A DNA stretch of 64,000 nucleotides, from assembly GCF_034119865.1 (NCBI RefSeq), contig NZ_CP139421.1:5496501-5560500 (forward strand). The letters run 5' to 3'. Under the pieces are notes generated by a model. It did no database searches, was not told the origin of the DNA, and saw nothing but the letters and a program-made list of their open reading frames with translations. Origin of the DNA: Algoriphagus sp. NG3. Lineage in GTDB: Bacteria; Bacteroidota; Bacteroidia; Cytophagales; Cyclobacteriaceae. Below, in pieces: positions 27,283 to 35,462 of this stretch. A program made the translations under genes and the position numbers. The stretch's first letter is position 1. Each line of letters opens with the position of its first letter.

Positions 27283-29025
27283 ATGAAAAAGATAAAATCA
27301 ATTAAAATACTTCTTGCTGTGGCTATAAGTGGACTTAGCCTAGCGAGCAACGATGCAGAAGCGCAAGAGAAGTTTTTCCGTGCCGTAGGTACCCCGCACA
27401 ATCCTAAAGTAGAAATAGCTTTCAACAGATACTATACTTATGAGGGTCTGGTGGATAATATGAAGAAAATCGCAGCAGCACATCCTAACCTTGCCAAGTT
27501 GGAATCTATCGGTAAGTCTTATGAGGGTCGTGATATTATGACGCTGACCATCACGGACTTTTCTTCCGGGAAAGATACTGACAAGCCGGGGATGTGGATT
27601 GATGGAAACATACATTCCAATGAAGTACAGGGAGGGGAATTCTCGCTTTATGGCGCTTGGTATCTTACAGAAATGTTTGCCGACAATGAGTTTATCCAGC
27701 AACTGCTTAAGGATAAGTCATTTTACATTACCCCTACCATTAATCCAGACGCTAGAAACAACTATTTTCTAGAGCCAAATACCGCACATTCCCCGAGATC
27801 CGGCATGATGATCCTGGACAATGATGGTGATGGAGAGGCCGGTGAAGATATGATGGACGATCTGGACGGAGATGGTCACATCACCATGATGATTAGGAAG
27901 TCGCCTACAGGACGATATATCAAAGATCCACAAGACCCGAGGAAATTGATTATGGTAGCTGCCGACAAAGTAGGCGAATACGAAATGCTGGGTCAGGAGG
28001 GTACAGATGGTGACGGAGATGGGCGTGTAAATGATGACGGAATAGGTTATTATGATCCAAATAGGGATTGGGGATGGAACTGGCAGCCTGACTACATCCA
28101 GCGTGGGGCATTGAAGTACCCTTTTACACTGCCAGAAAATCGCTCTGTAATGGAATTTGTAATGAAACATCCGAATATCGCCGGAGCCCAGAGTTTTCAT
28201 AATTCAGGAGGGATGATCCTGCGGGGGCCGGGTGCGGAAGAGGACGTGAATACTTATAACCGTGACGATATCAGAATCTATGATGCACTAGGACGTAAAG
28301 GAGAGGAAATGATTCCCGGGTATAGGTATCTGACTGTTTACAAAGATCTTTACTCCGTTTTCGGTGGTGAGCTGGATTGGTTTTACGGAGTGCGGGGGGT
28401 ATTTACCTTTTCCAATGAATTGATGGTTCCGTATCTGTACTTTAATAAAGAATCCGGAGGTCAGAATGAACAGTTCAATGTAGATGAGCTACTGACCATG
28501 GGGGATGCCTTTGTTAACTGGAAGGAGTTTGAACACCCGCAGTTTGGAACAGTAGAAATCGGTGGTTTTAAAAAGAACTTTGGACGTTTGCATCCCGGGT
28601 TCCTGCTGGAGCAGGATGCACATAGAAACACGGCTTTTACAATCTATCATGCCTACCATACCCCAAAATTATCTGTAATGGATGTGAAGGAAGATGAGCT
28701 GGGTGGAGGATTGAAATCCATTACCGCTACCATATTCAATGAGCGGCTGATGCCTACACATGCTAGTCAGGATCTAAAATATAAAATCGAAAGACCTGAT
28801 TATGTCACTATCTCAGGTGCCAAAGTACTTGCAGGGTTTGTAGTAGAAGATGAAGATTTTAACAAAGTCAAGGAGCAGAAAAACTCACCTGAAAAAATCG
28901 CTGTGGATAACATCCCTGGAATGACCGGTGTGAAAGTGAAGTGGGTTGTGTCCTCCGGAGCTAATTATTCCATCACCGTGGACTCCGCAAAAGGCGGTAA
29001 AGCGAGTTGGAAGAAAAATAAATAG
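27283..29025 (+). CDS. M14 family zinc carboxypeptidase, exported
   Basis: Exported metallopeptidase of 580 aa. After a signal peptide (residues 1-28) the M14 domain has the zinc ligands His111 and Glu114 (GNIHSNE), the third ligand His306 (SFHNSGG), and the catalytic Glu379 (FSNEL). An insert around residues 179-250 carries several D-x-D-x-D-G loops (DNDGDGEAG, DLDGDGH, GDGDGR), likely calcium sites. Residues after about 460 form a beta-rich C-terminal domain. It removes C-terminal residues from peptides outside the cytoplasm; specificity is unknown. It is paired with the inactive homologue just upstream. Confidence 0.9.
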   Translation: MKKIKSIKILLAVAISGLSLASNDAEAQEKFFRAVGTPHNPKVEIAFNRYYTYEGLVDNMKKIAAAHPNLAKLESIGKSYEGRDIMTLTITDFSSGKDTDKPGMWIDGNIHSNEVQGGEFSLYGAWYLTEMFADNEFIQQLLKDKSFYITPTINPDARNNYFLEPNTAHSPRSGMMILDNDGDGEAGEDMMDDLDGDGHITMMIRKSPTGRYIKDPQDPRKLIMVAADKVGEYEMLGQEGTDGDGDGRVNDDGIGYYDPNRDWGWNWQPDYIQRGALKYPFTLPENRSVMEFVMKHPNIAGAQSFHNSGGMILRGPGAEEDVNTYNRDDIRIYDALGRKGEEMIPGYRYLTVYKDLYSVFGGELDWFYGVRGVFTFSNELMVPYLYFNKESGGQNEQFNVDELLTMGDAFVNWKEFEHPQFGTVEIGGFKKNFGRLHPGFLLEQDAHRNTAFTIYHAYHTPKLSVMDVKEDELGGGLKSITATIFNERLMPTHASQDLKYKIERPDYVTISGAKVLAGFVVEDEDFNKVKEQKNSPEKIAVDNIPGMTGVKVKWVVSSGANYSITVDSAKGGKASWKKNK

Positions 29026-29223
29026 GGCTTGAACATTCCGATTTTGGGATTTTCTGATGCATGTATAAAGAGCTTTTGTCATCAATAAGCTTGCACTTGC
29101 TGAACAACCGTTCGTATGAAAAATGGGTGAATCATTCAAATTGATAGCTTTGATCTATTACTTGCATTTTTCAGCAAGCCCTATTTTAAAATGAAGGTTG
29201 GCAATTTAGCATAGCTTATACCA

Positions 29224-29264
29224 AATAGAGGCCAGATTTTCTTAATCTGGCCTCTATTTTTTAT
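29224..29264. terminator. Strong convergent terminator hairpin
   Basis: A perfect 15-bp stem (AATAGAGGCCAGATT with AATCTGGCCTCTATT, 5-nt loop) followed on the plus strand by TTTTTTAT. It lies between the M14 genes and the convergent flotillin gene and can end transcription from the left; on the minus strand the T-tract is weaker. The gap before it (29026-29223) shows nothing else. Confidence 0.8.
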
Positions 29265-29280
29265 GACTAACAAGTTGGTA

Positions 29281-30792
29281 TTACTCTTCAGGTTTTGGAT
29301 CCTCTTTGGCTTGCGATGGCTTTTCTAAGTCATCTCCCTTCAAGTATGTAGGCAGATTCAATCCAGCCATGTTGAATAATTCATTTAAAGGGGGGACTGT
29401 CTTCATCATTCCCGAAACAAAGTTAGCTGTGGAACCGTTTCCATTTTCACCCTGCCCCGAGTCCCAGACCGTGATCTTATCGATCTTGATGTTTTTCACT
29501 GCTTCCACCTGGGTTTTTACCAATTCCGGAAGCTTCTCAATCAATAGTAACTGGAATGCTTTGGTAGGGTCTCCTCCAGCTGCACTTACCACCTCGCGGT
29601 AGCCTTCTGCTTGCTTGGTGAGTATTTCAAAGAGCCCTTTTGCTTCAGCTTCCATCTTTGCATAGATCGCATCTGCTTCACCTTTTGCATGCTCTCTGAT
29701 TCGCTCAGCTTCTGCCTGTGCATCTATGATTGCCCGTTGTTTTGCGATTTCTGCCGGAATAACAATGTTGGCATTTTGGGTGGACCGCTCTCTTTCCGCT
29801 CTGGCTGTTTCTGCTTTCTGCTCCGCTAGATATGCTTCTTCCAGAGCTTTTGCACTTTGGACTTTTTCAGATGCAAGCGCTATCCTCAAAGCTTCGGCTT
29901 CTTTTTCTCTTCGTTGTGCATCCGACTGAGCAATGGAGATTTTGGCCTCATTTTCTCCCTTGATTGCAATGGCATTCGCCTCCGATGTTTTCACACGAGT
30001 GTCTCGTTGTGCTTCTGCTTTACCGATACTCTCGTCTTTCACGGCCTCTGCAATGCTGACTTCCCGGTTTTTATTAGTTATTGCTATTTTTACATCACGG
30101 TCACGCTGGGTGTCAGCGATCTGCACATCCTTTTCACGGTCTGCAAGAGCTTTTCCCGTTTCACCGATTTTCTCCTGCTCGGCTACTGAGATTTTTGCTT
30201 CGTTGATCGCCTTTGCGGCAGCTTCTTTCCCAAGAGCCTCGATGTATCCCGATTCGTCTTTGATATCCGTTACGTTGACGTTTATCAGCTTCAGACCGAT
30301 TTTCTTCAGCTCGCTGTCCACATTCTTGGAGATACTTTCAAGAAATTTATCTCTATCGGAGTTGATTTCTTCGATGGTCATTGTAGCAATCACCAAACGC
30401 AACTGGCCAAAAAGAATGTCTTTTGAAAGTTCCTGAATTTGCTCATGAGCCAAGCCTAGTAAACGTTCAGCAGCGGTGTTCATCGTGTCTGTGTCTGTAG
30501 AAATAGCAATCGTGAATCTACAGGGCACGTCCACTCGGATATTCTGACGGCTTAACGCATTGGTCAGATTAGCTTCGATGGAAATCGGTTTCAGGTCCAG
30601 ATAAGCATAATCCTGAATAACAGGCCAGATGAATGCTCCCCCTCCATGTATACATCTGGCTGAGGTACCACCTGTTTTACCATAGACGACAAGTATTTTG
30701 TCAGAAGGGCAGCGCTTGTAGCGTGAGACAAGTGCCAAAATAGTCACGAAGACAACAACCGTCGCGACGACAATAAGAATTAATGGATCCAT
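29281..30792 (-). CDS. Flotillin-like SPFH/band 7 protein
   Basis: Membrane scaffold protein of 503 aa, floT/YuaG-like. One N-terminal transmembrane segment precedes an SPFH domain (SKNVDSELKKIGLKLINVNV is typical), followed by a long alanine- and glutamate-rich coiled coil (repeated AEA/AIA units, about residues 190-390) and a Gly/Pro/Glu tail. These proteins organise ordered membrane microdomains. The gene lies 12 nt after an NfeD-like gene, the usual partner. Confidence 0.92.
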   Translation of the reverse strand: MDPLILIVVATVVVFVTILALVSRYKRCPSDKILVVYGKTGGTSARCIHGGGAFIWPVIQDYAYLDLKPISIEANLTNALSRQNIRVDVPCRFTIAISTDTDTMNTAAERLLGLAHEQIQELSKDILFGQLRLVIATMTIEEINSDRDKFLESISKNVDSELKKIGLKLINVNVTDIKDESGYIEALGKEAAAKAINEAKISVAEQEKIGETGKALADREKDVQIADTQRDRDVKIAITNKNREVSIAEAVKDESIGKAEAQRDTRVKTSEANAIAIKGENEAKISIAQSDAQRREKEAEALRIALASEKVQSAKALEEAYLAEQKAETARAERERSTQNANIVIPAEIAKQRAIIDAQAEAERIREHAKGEADAIYAKMEAEAKGLFEILTKQAEGYREVVSAAGGDPTKAFQLLLIEKLPELVKTQVEAVKNIKIDKITVWDSGQGENGNGSTANFVSGMMKTVPPLNELFNMAGLNLPTYLKGDDLEKPSQAKEDPKPEE

Positions 30793-30804
30793 AAAAGAAT
30801 TGAT

Positions 30805-31371
30805 TTAAAGCTTTTCTACGATGAGGATATTGCCACTTTCTACCCGCATGATTCTAACGGTGGCATTGGTTTCTATTTTATCATGTTCGGTCATGGCATC
30901 AAGTTCACGCACCGAACCATTCAGGCTTGCCATAATTTTTCCTTTGCCCTGCATGTTGCCGGGTATGGACAGATACACATTGGCAATTTTACCCAGTGTT
31001 CTTTCCAGCCGAAAAGTGTTGTCTTCTCCCAGTTTTTGAATTTGCCTAATTATCAGAAAAAAGGAGTAGACAAATGCAAATCCTATTGCCAAACTGACTA
31101 GCAGGAGTAGCGGGTAATTTGGGATGATCGCGTAGAAAGAAATCCCTGACCAGCTAAATCCAAGCAAGAAATTAATTAGATTGCGCAAGGAAAATAGCTG
31201 GAATGGAGCTTCACCGCCATCCAAATCCCCATCAAAATCAGCTTCAATGCCATCGGCCCCGCCAGATCCTACAAATGTCAAAATTGTCTGCAGTAAGAAA
31301 ATCAAAGAGATAGGTATAGCTATGTACCAGAAAAGCTTGAGTTGAGGATCTAATCCTTCTAAAAATTCCAT
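30805..31371 (-). CDS. NfeD-like OB-fold membrane protein
   Basis: Protein of 188 aa. Two or three transmembrane helices (about residues 12-35, 65-110) precede a C-terminal soluble OB-fold domain (from about 118) with a TLGKIANVYLSIPGNMQGKG-type strand pattern. An acidic loop (DFDGDLDGGE) separates the helices. This matches the YuaF/NfeD partners of flotillins; it is the first gene of the pair. Confidence 0.85.
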   Translation of the reverse strand: MEFLEGLDPQLKLFWYIAIPISLIFLLQTILTFVGSGGADGIEADFDGDLDGGEAPFQLFSLRNLINFLLGFSWSGISFYAIIPNYPLLLLVSLAIGFAFVYSFFLIIRQIQKLGEDNTFRLERTLGKIANVYLSIPGNMQGKGKIMASLNGSVRELDAMTEHDKIETNATVRIMRVESGNILIVEKL

Positions 31372-31541
31372 GTCAAAATAAGTTATAGCCGTCTTAAGTG
31401 GGCTTAAAGTATCAAAAAATCTTTAATTACTCACTTACTGTTTTGGAATTAATCGGGGATTTCAAAACTCTTAAGCGAAACAGTCAGTAGCGCAATGCTT
31501 TAATGAATCAAAATAGACAGGTTGCAGCTAGGAAAAAGTAA

Positions 31542-31642
31542 AGGGAGCTGTCTCATAAGAAGGTTTTCTTTTACAAGCTGAGTGCACGGGTGCCCATCGG
31601 CAGGCGTGCACTCAATGTGACAATATGAATGAGACAGGCCCT
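31542..31642. mobile_element. MITE-like element with terminal inverted repeats
   Basis: Ends AGGGAGCTGTCTCAT (31542-31556) and ATGAGACAGGCCCT (31629-31642) are inverted repeats around a 72-bp core. The core holds a 10-bp hairpin, TGAGTGCACG (31579-31588) with CGTGCACTCA (31605-31614). CTGTCTCAT ends resemble those of transposon families with GAGACAG termini. No transposase is present; a target duplication is not obvious. Confidence 0.5.
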
Positions 31643-31650
31643 CAGCTTGA

Positions 31651-32202
31651 TTAGTTCGGAGTTTGAACTGTTTTTTCGAGTTTGCTTACATCAAAACCCT
31701 TTTCAGCGGAAATTTCGAGAAGATGATGATAGAGGTTTCCGTCCATTTCTGGTGTACGAGAAAGAATCCACAAATATTTGCGGTTGGGATGGCCCACCAC
31801 CGCATAAGAATAATCTTTTGCTAATTCTATGATCCAGTATTTGCCCCTGAACGGCCAGAAGAACTGCACATCCAGTTTGGCATTTCCAGAGCCATCTTCT
31901 ACAAAGGCTTTGGCAGTGGCTGTTTTTGTCTTGCCTTTTTCAGGCACATAGCATGTGTTTTCTACCTTTATAGTCCCGTCCTCATTGGCAGTATATACCG
32001 CTTTGGTGGATGTGCAGCCTTTTTGAAAGGAATGGGGAATGGAGGCAATCTCATACCATTCACCCACATACTTCTCCAGATCTACATAGGGTACAGTTTC
32101 CAGATCTTGTGCTTTGCTGGATTGTGACAATAGTAAAATACCAGCAGCAGTTAGGAGTGGCATTGCCAAGGCAAATTTTTCAGAATTGTTTAAAGTTCTC
32201 AT
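31651..32202 (-). CDS. Lipocalin family protein (Blc-like)
   Basis: Exported lipocalin of 183 aa. A signal segment runs to about residue 31 (SQSSKAQ). The lipocalin signature GEWYEIASIPHSFQKGC is present, with later strands KYWIIEL, YAVVGHPNRKYLWILSRTP. Such proteins bind lipids or other hydrophobic ligands in the outer membrane or periplasm. There is no lipobox cysteine, unlike E. coli Blc. It starts 12 nt after the TspO-like gene. Confidence 0.92.
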   Translation of the reverse strand: MRTLNNSEKFALAMPLLTAAGILLLSQSSKAQDLETVPYVDLEKYVGEWYEIASIPHSFQKGCTSTKAVYTANEDGTIKVENTCYVPEKGKTKTATAKAFVEDGSGNAKLDVQFFWPFRGKYWIIELAKDYSYAVVGHPNRKYLWILSRTPEMDGNLYHHLLEISAEKGFDVSKLEKTVQTPN

Positions 32203-32214
32203 GTAATGGTTGGT

Positions 32215-32997
32215 TTAGTTAAGTTTAAATGGGGCAGTTTTTCTATTTAAATAGCCATGGTAGCTGGCAGCAAGGAACAGAATGATTGCACCTCCAAGTG
32301 CTGTCCATTGTAAAGTGGGGATATTTCCCCAATGCCGTACAGCAATAGCCACCAAAGCCCATATTCCCACAGTTGCGAATTCCCGGAGATTTCTTGTCGC
32401 TATCATAAAAAGATTCAGCAGCACAGCTACTACAATCATCACAATAGTCCAGGTGATTTCATCAGCAACACCCCAGCCTTTTTTAGCCAGATAGGCAGAA
32501 ATGTTTGCAATGGTGGCGACAGCGATCCAACTACTGTAAAGTGCAATGGGCCACCAGACCCAGAATATTATGGGGCGCGGAGCATCCCATCTTTCCATAT
32601 TGGTATTGAGAATCACTATAACTAATGATGCTAGAATCCCCAGCATGACGATCACACTGATGCCGGTATTTTCCATCAGCCACATATATAGCCACAGCCC
32701 GTTTCCTATGTTGGCCATGATCAGATATGGGCCGATTTGGGTTAGGGAATCTGAGTCTTTGGTTGGGCTGAATGCTCTGATAATGAAGAATACCGCTTGG
32801 GCTATGAGTGATAAAAATATCAGTCCCCATATAGAGAAGGCATAGCCTGCAGGAGTAAATAGATTTTGATATTCCTCACTGAGAGAGCTTACGGTATTTC
32901 CATTCAGGCCTTTTGCATTAACCCAATAGTTCCAGAAAATTACCGCCAGTAGAACTGTCAGGTTGATAATGGAGTAGATTTTATGGGATTTTTTCAT
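32215..32997 (-). CDS. TspO/MBR-like tryptophan-rich membrane protein
   Basis: Polytopic protein of 260 aa with about seven to eight hydrophobic helices and many tryptophans. The FTPAGYAFSIWGLIFLSL motif is shared by TspO-related tryptophan-rich proteins. Ligand is unknown; porphyrin or light-related roles in true TspO may not apply. It heads a two-gene operon with the lipocalin. A 38-nt box shared with the S9 peptidase leader lies 50 nt upstream of the start. Confidence 0.8.
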   Translation of the reverse strand: MKKSHKIYSIINLTVLLAVIFWNYWVNAKGLNGNTVSSLSEEYQNLFTPAGYAFSIWGLIFLSLIAQAVFFIIRAFSPTKDSDSLTQIGPYLIMANIGNGLWLYMWLMENTGISVIVMLGILASLVIVILNTNMERWDAPRPIIFWVWWPIALYSSWIAVATIANISAYLAKKGWGVADEITWTIVMIVVAVLLNLFMIATRNLREFATVGIWALVAIAVRHWGNIPTLQWTALGGAIILFLAASYHGYLNRKTAPFKLN

Positions 32998-33047
32998 ATT
33001 TATAACAGTTTTTTAGCAGTCACATGTCCGCATGTCGTCTGACAGTA

Positions 33048-33085
33048 AATCTCGCCCGATGAATAATTATCCAACAGTGTGTCGT
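33048..33085 (-). promoter_or_regulatory. Shared 38-nt leader box, copy A
   Basis: Matches 38429-38466 at 31 of 38 positions without gaps. It lies 50 nt upstream of the TspO-like start. Confidence 0.45.
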
Positions 33086-33216
33086 TTAATACAAATGCCT
33101 ACTCTAGACCTGCCTTAAATATTTTAAAGTGGACAGATACCCTTCATTTGGACAGGGAGCGCACGAAATAACCTTTCCGCTGAGTGAGAAATGTCTCTCA
33201 TGGGTATTTCATAATT

Positions 33217-34614
33217 CTAATCTTCTATTGGCTTCAGTTGCTGGAGAAGAGTGGGAATAAGTTCGGTGACGGTAGGATGCGTTTGTACTGAATTCATGAG
33301 GGTTTTATAGCTGATTCTCCCATACATCGCAGTAAGAAAACTCCCGATAATTTCATCCCCTCCAGTTCCCAAAACTGCTGCTCCCAGAATCTGTTCTGAA
33401 TCAGCATCAACGATGACTTCCATCTTTCCATAAGTTTCCCCCTTCTCTTTTGCCCGGGAAATTTCCTTCATTGGCATTCTTGCGAATAACAGCTTTTTGC
33501 CTGATTTCTTAGCCTGCTCAAGAGTCATACCTGCCCGCCCAAGCGGTGGATCGATGTATAGTGCATAGTTAGTAATCCGGTCTTTTAAGCTCTTTTTCTT
33601 TTCTCCGAAAAGCTGATCCTGCACAATCTCAAAGTCATTGTAAGATGTATGCGTAAATGCTCCTTTTCCATTGCAATCTCCCAACGCAAAGATCCCCTTT
33701 ACATTCGTTTCAAGTTTTGGATCCACCTCTATATATCCCCATTTATCCAACTTAAGGCCTGCTTTTTCAGGGTTTAACAAATCTGAGTTGGGCGTTCTTC
33801 CCGTGGCAATCAGCAGGTGGGATCCACTTATTTTCTTCTCAGAATTCTCTTGCTGAAAGGAGACAATTACCCCTCCGGATTTCGAGTTTTTGCCACTTAG
33901 ACATTTAGCACCACAGATGACCTTAATATTTTCTTTTTCTAAAATCTCCCTGACTACTTCAGAAGTATCCTGATCTTCTCTGGATATCAGATAGTTTCCC
34001 ATTTCCAGCACGGTCACTTTTGATCCAAACCTCTTGAAAATCTGCGCAAATTCCAGACCTATGTAGCTACCACCTATGATAATCAGGTGATCGGGGATTT
34101 TATCAAGCTGTAAAATTGAGGAATTTGTCAGGTATTCCATCTCTTCAAATCCCTCCGGAATTCGGCTTCTGGCGCCTACATTAATGAAGATTTTATTAGA
34201 TTTTACCACTCTGGAACCTACTTGCAAACTAGTATTGTCTATGAATGTGGCTGTTCCGCGGATCAAGGTGATTTGCGGAGAATCAGCCATGGATTTTTTC
34301 AGTCCACTCCTAGCTTCATTGACAACCTTATTTTTCCGTTGTCGGATGGCTTTAAGATCCACTTTGGGCGGTTTGGGTATTTGAATTCCCAGGTTTGGTG
34401 CGTTGTTAATTGCCCAAGCGGCTCTTGCACTTGCTACATAAGCTTTGGTAGGGGTACATCCGGTGTTGACACAGGTGCCTCCCAATACAGACTTTTCTAC
34501 AACAGCTACTTTCCATTTTTGCTTAGCCAAGGCAAAGGCAAGCGGATTTCCTGCTTGTCCGGATCCTATTATTATTGCGTCAAAAGTTTGTGTGCGGTCC
34601 TCAGGCATGGTCAA
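33217..34614 (-). CDS. Mercuric reductase-like pyridine nucleotide-disulfide oxidoreductase
   Basis: Flavoprotein of 465 aa. The FAD-binding site is IIGSGQAGNPLA, the redox-active disulfide is GGTCVNTGCTPTK, and the NAD(P) site is IIGGSYIGLEFA. A second FAD contact, GIFALGDCNGKGAFTHTS, and a C-terminal dimerisation domain with VQTHPTVTELIP follow. There is no N-terminal HMA domain and no C-terminal vicinal Cys pair as in true MerA, so mercury is probably not the substrate. Likely a dihydrolipoamide dehydrogenase relative of unassigned function. Confidence 0.9.
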   Translation of the reverse strand: MTMPEDRTQTFDAIIIGSGQAGNPLAFALAKQKWKVAVVEKSVLGGTCVNTGCTPTKAYVASARAAWAINNAPNLGIQIPKPPKVDLKAIRQRKNKVVNEARSGLKKSMADSPQITLIRGTATFIDNTSLQVGSRVVKSNKIFINVGARSRIPEGFEEMEYLTNSSILQLDKIPDHLIIIGGSYIGLEFAQIFKRFGSKVTVLEMGNYLISREDQDTSEVVREILEKENIKVICGAKCLSGKNSKSGGVIVSFQQENSEKKISGSHLLIATGRTPNSDLLNPEKAGLKLDKWGYIEVDPKLETNVKGIFALGDCNGKGAFTHTSYNDFEIVQDQLFGEKKKSLKDRITNYALYIDPPLGRAGMTLEQAKKSGKKLLFARMPMKEISRAKEKGETYGKMEVIVDADSEQILGAAVLGTGGDEIIGSFLTAMYGRISYKTLMNSVQTHPTVTELIPTLLQQLKPIED

Positions 34615-34672
34615 AAAGATTAATGGATGAACTTCATTTTCCTAGAAGTTACAAACTGGAAGCCAAAGAAAA

Positions 34673-34699
34673 AAGGAGCCCGGTTGATTCAGGCTCCTT
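34673..34699 (-). terminator. Intrinsic terminator
   Basis: AAGGAGCC with GGCTCCTT around an 11-nt loop; on the minus strand TTTTTTCTTT follows. It ends the gene at 34722-35303. Confidence 0.75.
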
Positions 34700-34721
34700 A
34701 GTACGATAGAAAAATCCAAAC

Positions 34722-35303
34722 TCAAATCTTCGATTTTATCCACTTGCTTACATTTCCATGGAACTCATTTATGGCTTTGGTATGGAAATAGGGATAGATG
34801 ATTTTGTCGCGAAACGTGGACCCACTCTTATAGAGAGTTTTGTGGGTCACAGTGGTTTTGCCATTAGGTAAGGAGTCAAAAGTAATAAACTGTGACCCTT
34901 CGGATTTTGAATTTTCTAAGTAGCAGATTCGGATCAGTTTTTTTCTTCTGTTTATTTCCTTGACTTCGTGGCCTACCTGCAATTTGATCGCCCCGTTGAA
35001 TACATGGAGATTTAAGATAAGGACTTGTCCTTGTCCCATTCCCCCGGTGTATACCTGGCCTGGAAAAACCTCTTCTTCCGTATCTCTATTATATAGCCTA
35101 TGAAAATGGATCATTTTCCCACTCCATGCTTTTTCGGGAGAAATAGTGACATAAGCATCCCAAATGGTATCTAGGTCAGCATCATAAGTGTAAGTTTCTA
35201 AATGCTCGTGATAGCTTGGGTCATCGTCTCGGTAGCAAATTGAAGCTAGCTTGGTGAAATCAAATTCTGAGTTAGTCCTTTTTTCTTCGGAAGTTTCTGA
35301 CAT
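34722..35303 (-). CDS. Hypothetical SRPBCC-like protein
   Basis: Cytoplasmic protein of 193 aa with no signal peptide. Its pattern of alternating strands and a final long helix (YFHTKAINEFHGNVSKWIK) resembles START/SRPBCC ligand-binding domains, as do LDTIWDAYVTISPEKAW and the ending. I do not recognise a specific family. Gene stands alone between its terminator and the S9 peptidase. Confidence 0.6.
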   Translation of the reverse strand: MSETSEEKRTNSEFDFTKLASICYRDDDPSYHEHLETYTYDADLDTIWDAYVTISPEKAWSGKMIHFHRLYNRDTEEEVFPGQVYTGGMGQGQVLILNLHVFNGAIKLQVGHEVKEINRRKKLIRICYLENSKSEGSQFITFDSLPNGKTTVTHKTLYKSGSTFRDKIIYPYFHTKAINEFHGNVSKWIKSKI

Positions 35304-35435
35304 GTTTTTTATTCTCCGCTTTTAAGCAATTTCGGTTTAATCCGCATAATGCGGGTTTAAAGAAAGCTAAAGTGTGGCGAATCGCAAACCAGATGATGAT
35401 GGGAGAAGAAAATTAGTATCCATTTCAACAAAAAA

Positions 35436-35457
35436 GAGGAGCCTTTTACAGCTCCTC
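35436..35457 (-). terminator. Intrinsic terminator of the S9 peptidase gene
   Basis: GAGGAGC with GCTCCTC, 8-nt loop; minus-strand TTTTTTG follows. It lies just after the stop at 35463. Confidence 0.75.
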
Positions 35458-35462
35458 CCGGA

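Noticed and set aside
33217..34614. True mercury resistance (merA)
   Set aside because: No HMA domain, no C-terminal Cys pair and no mer genes nearby.
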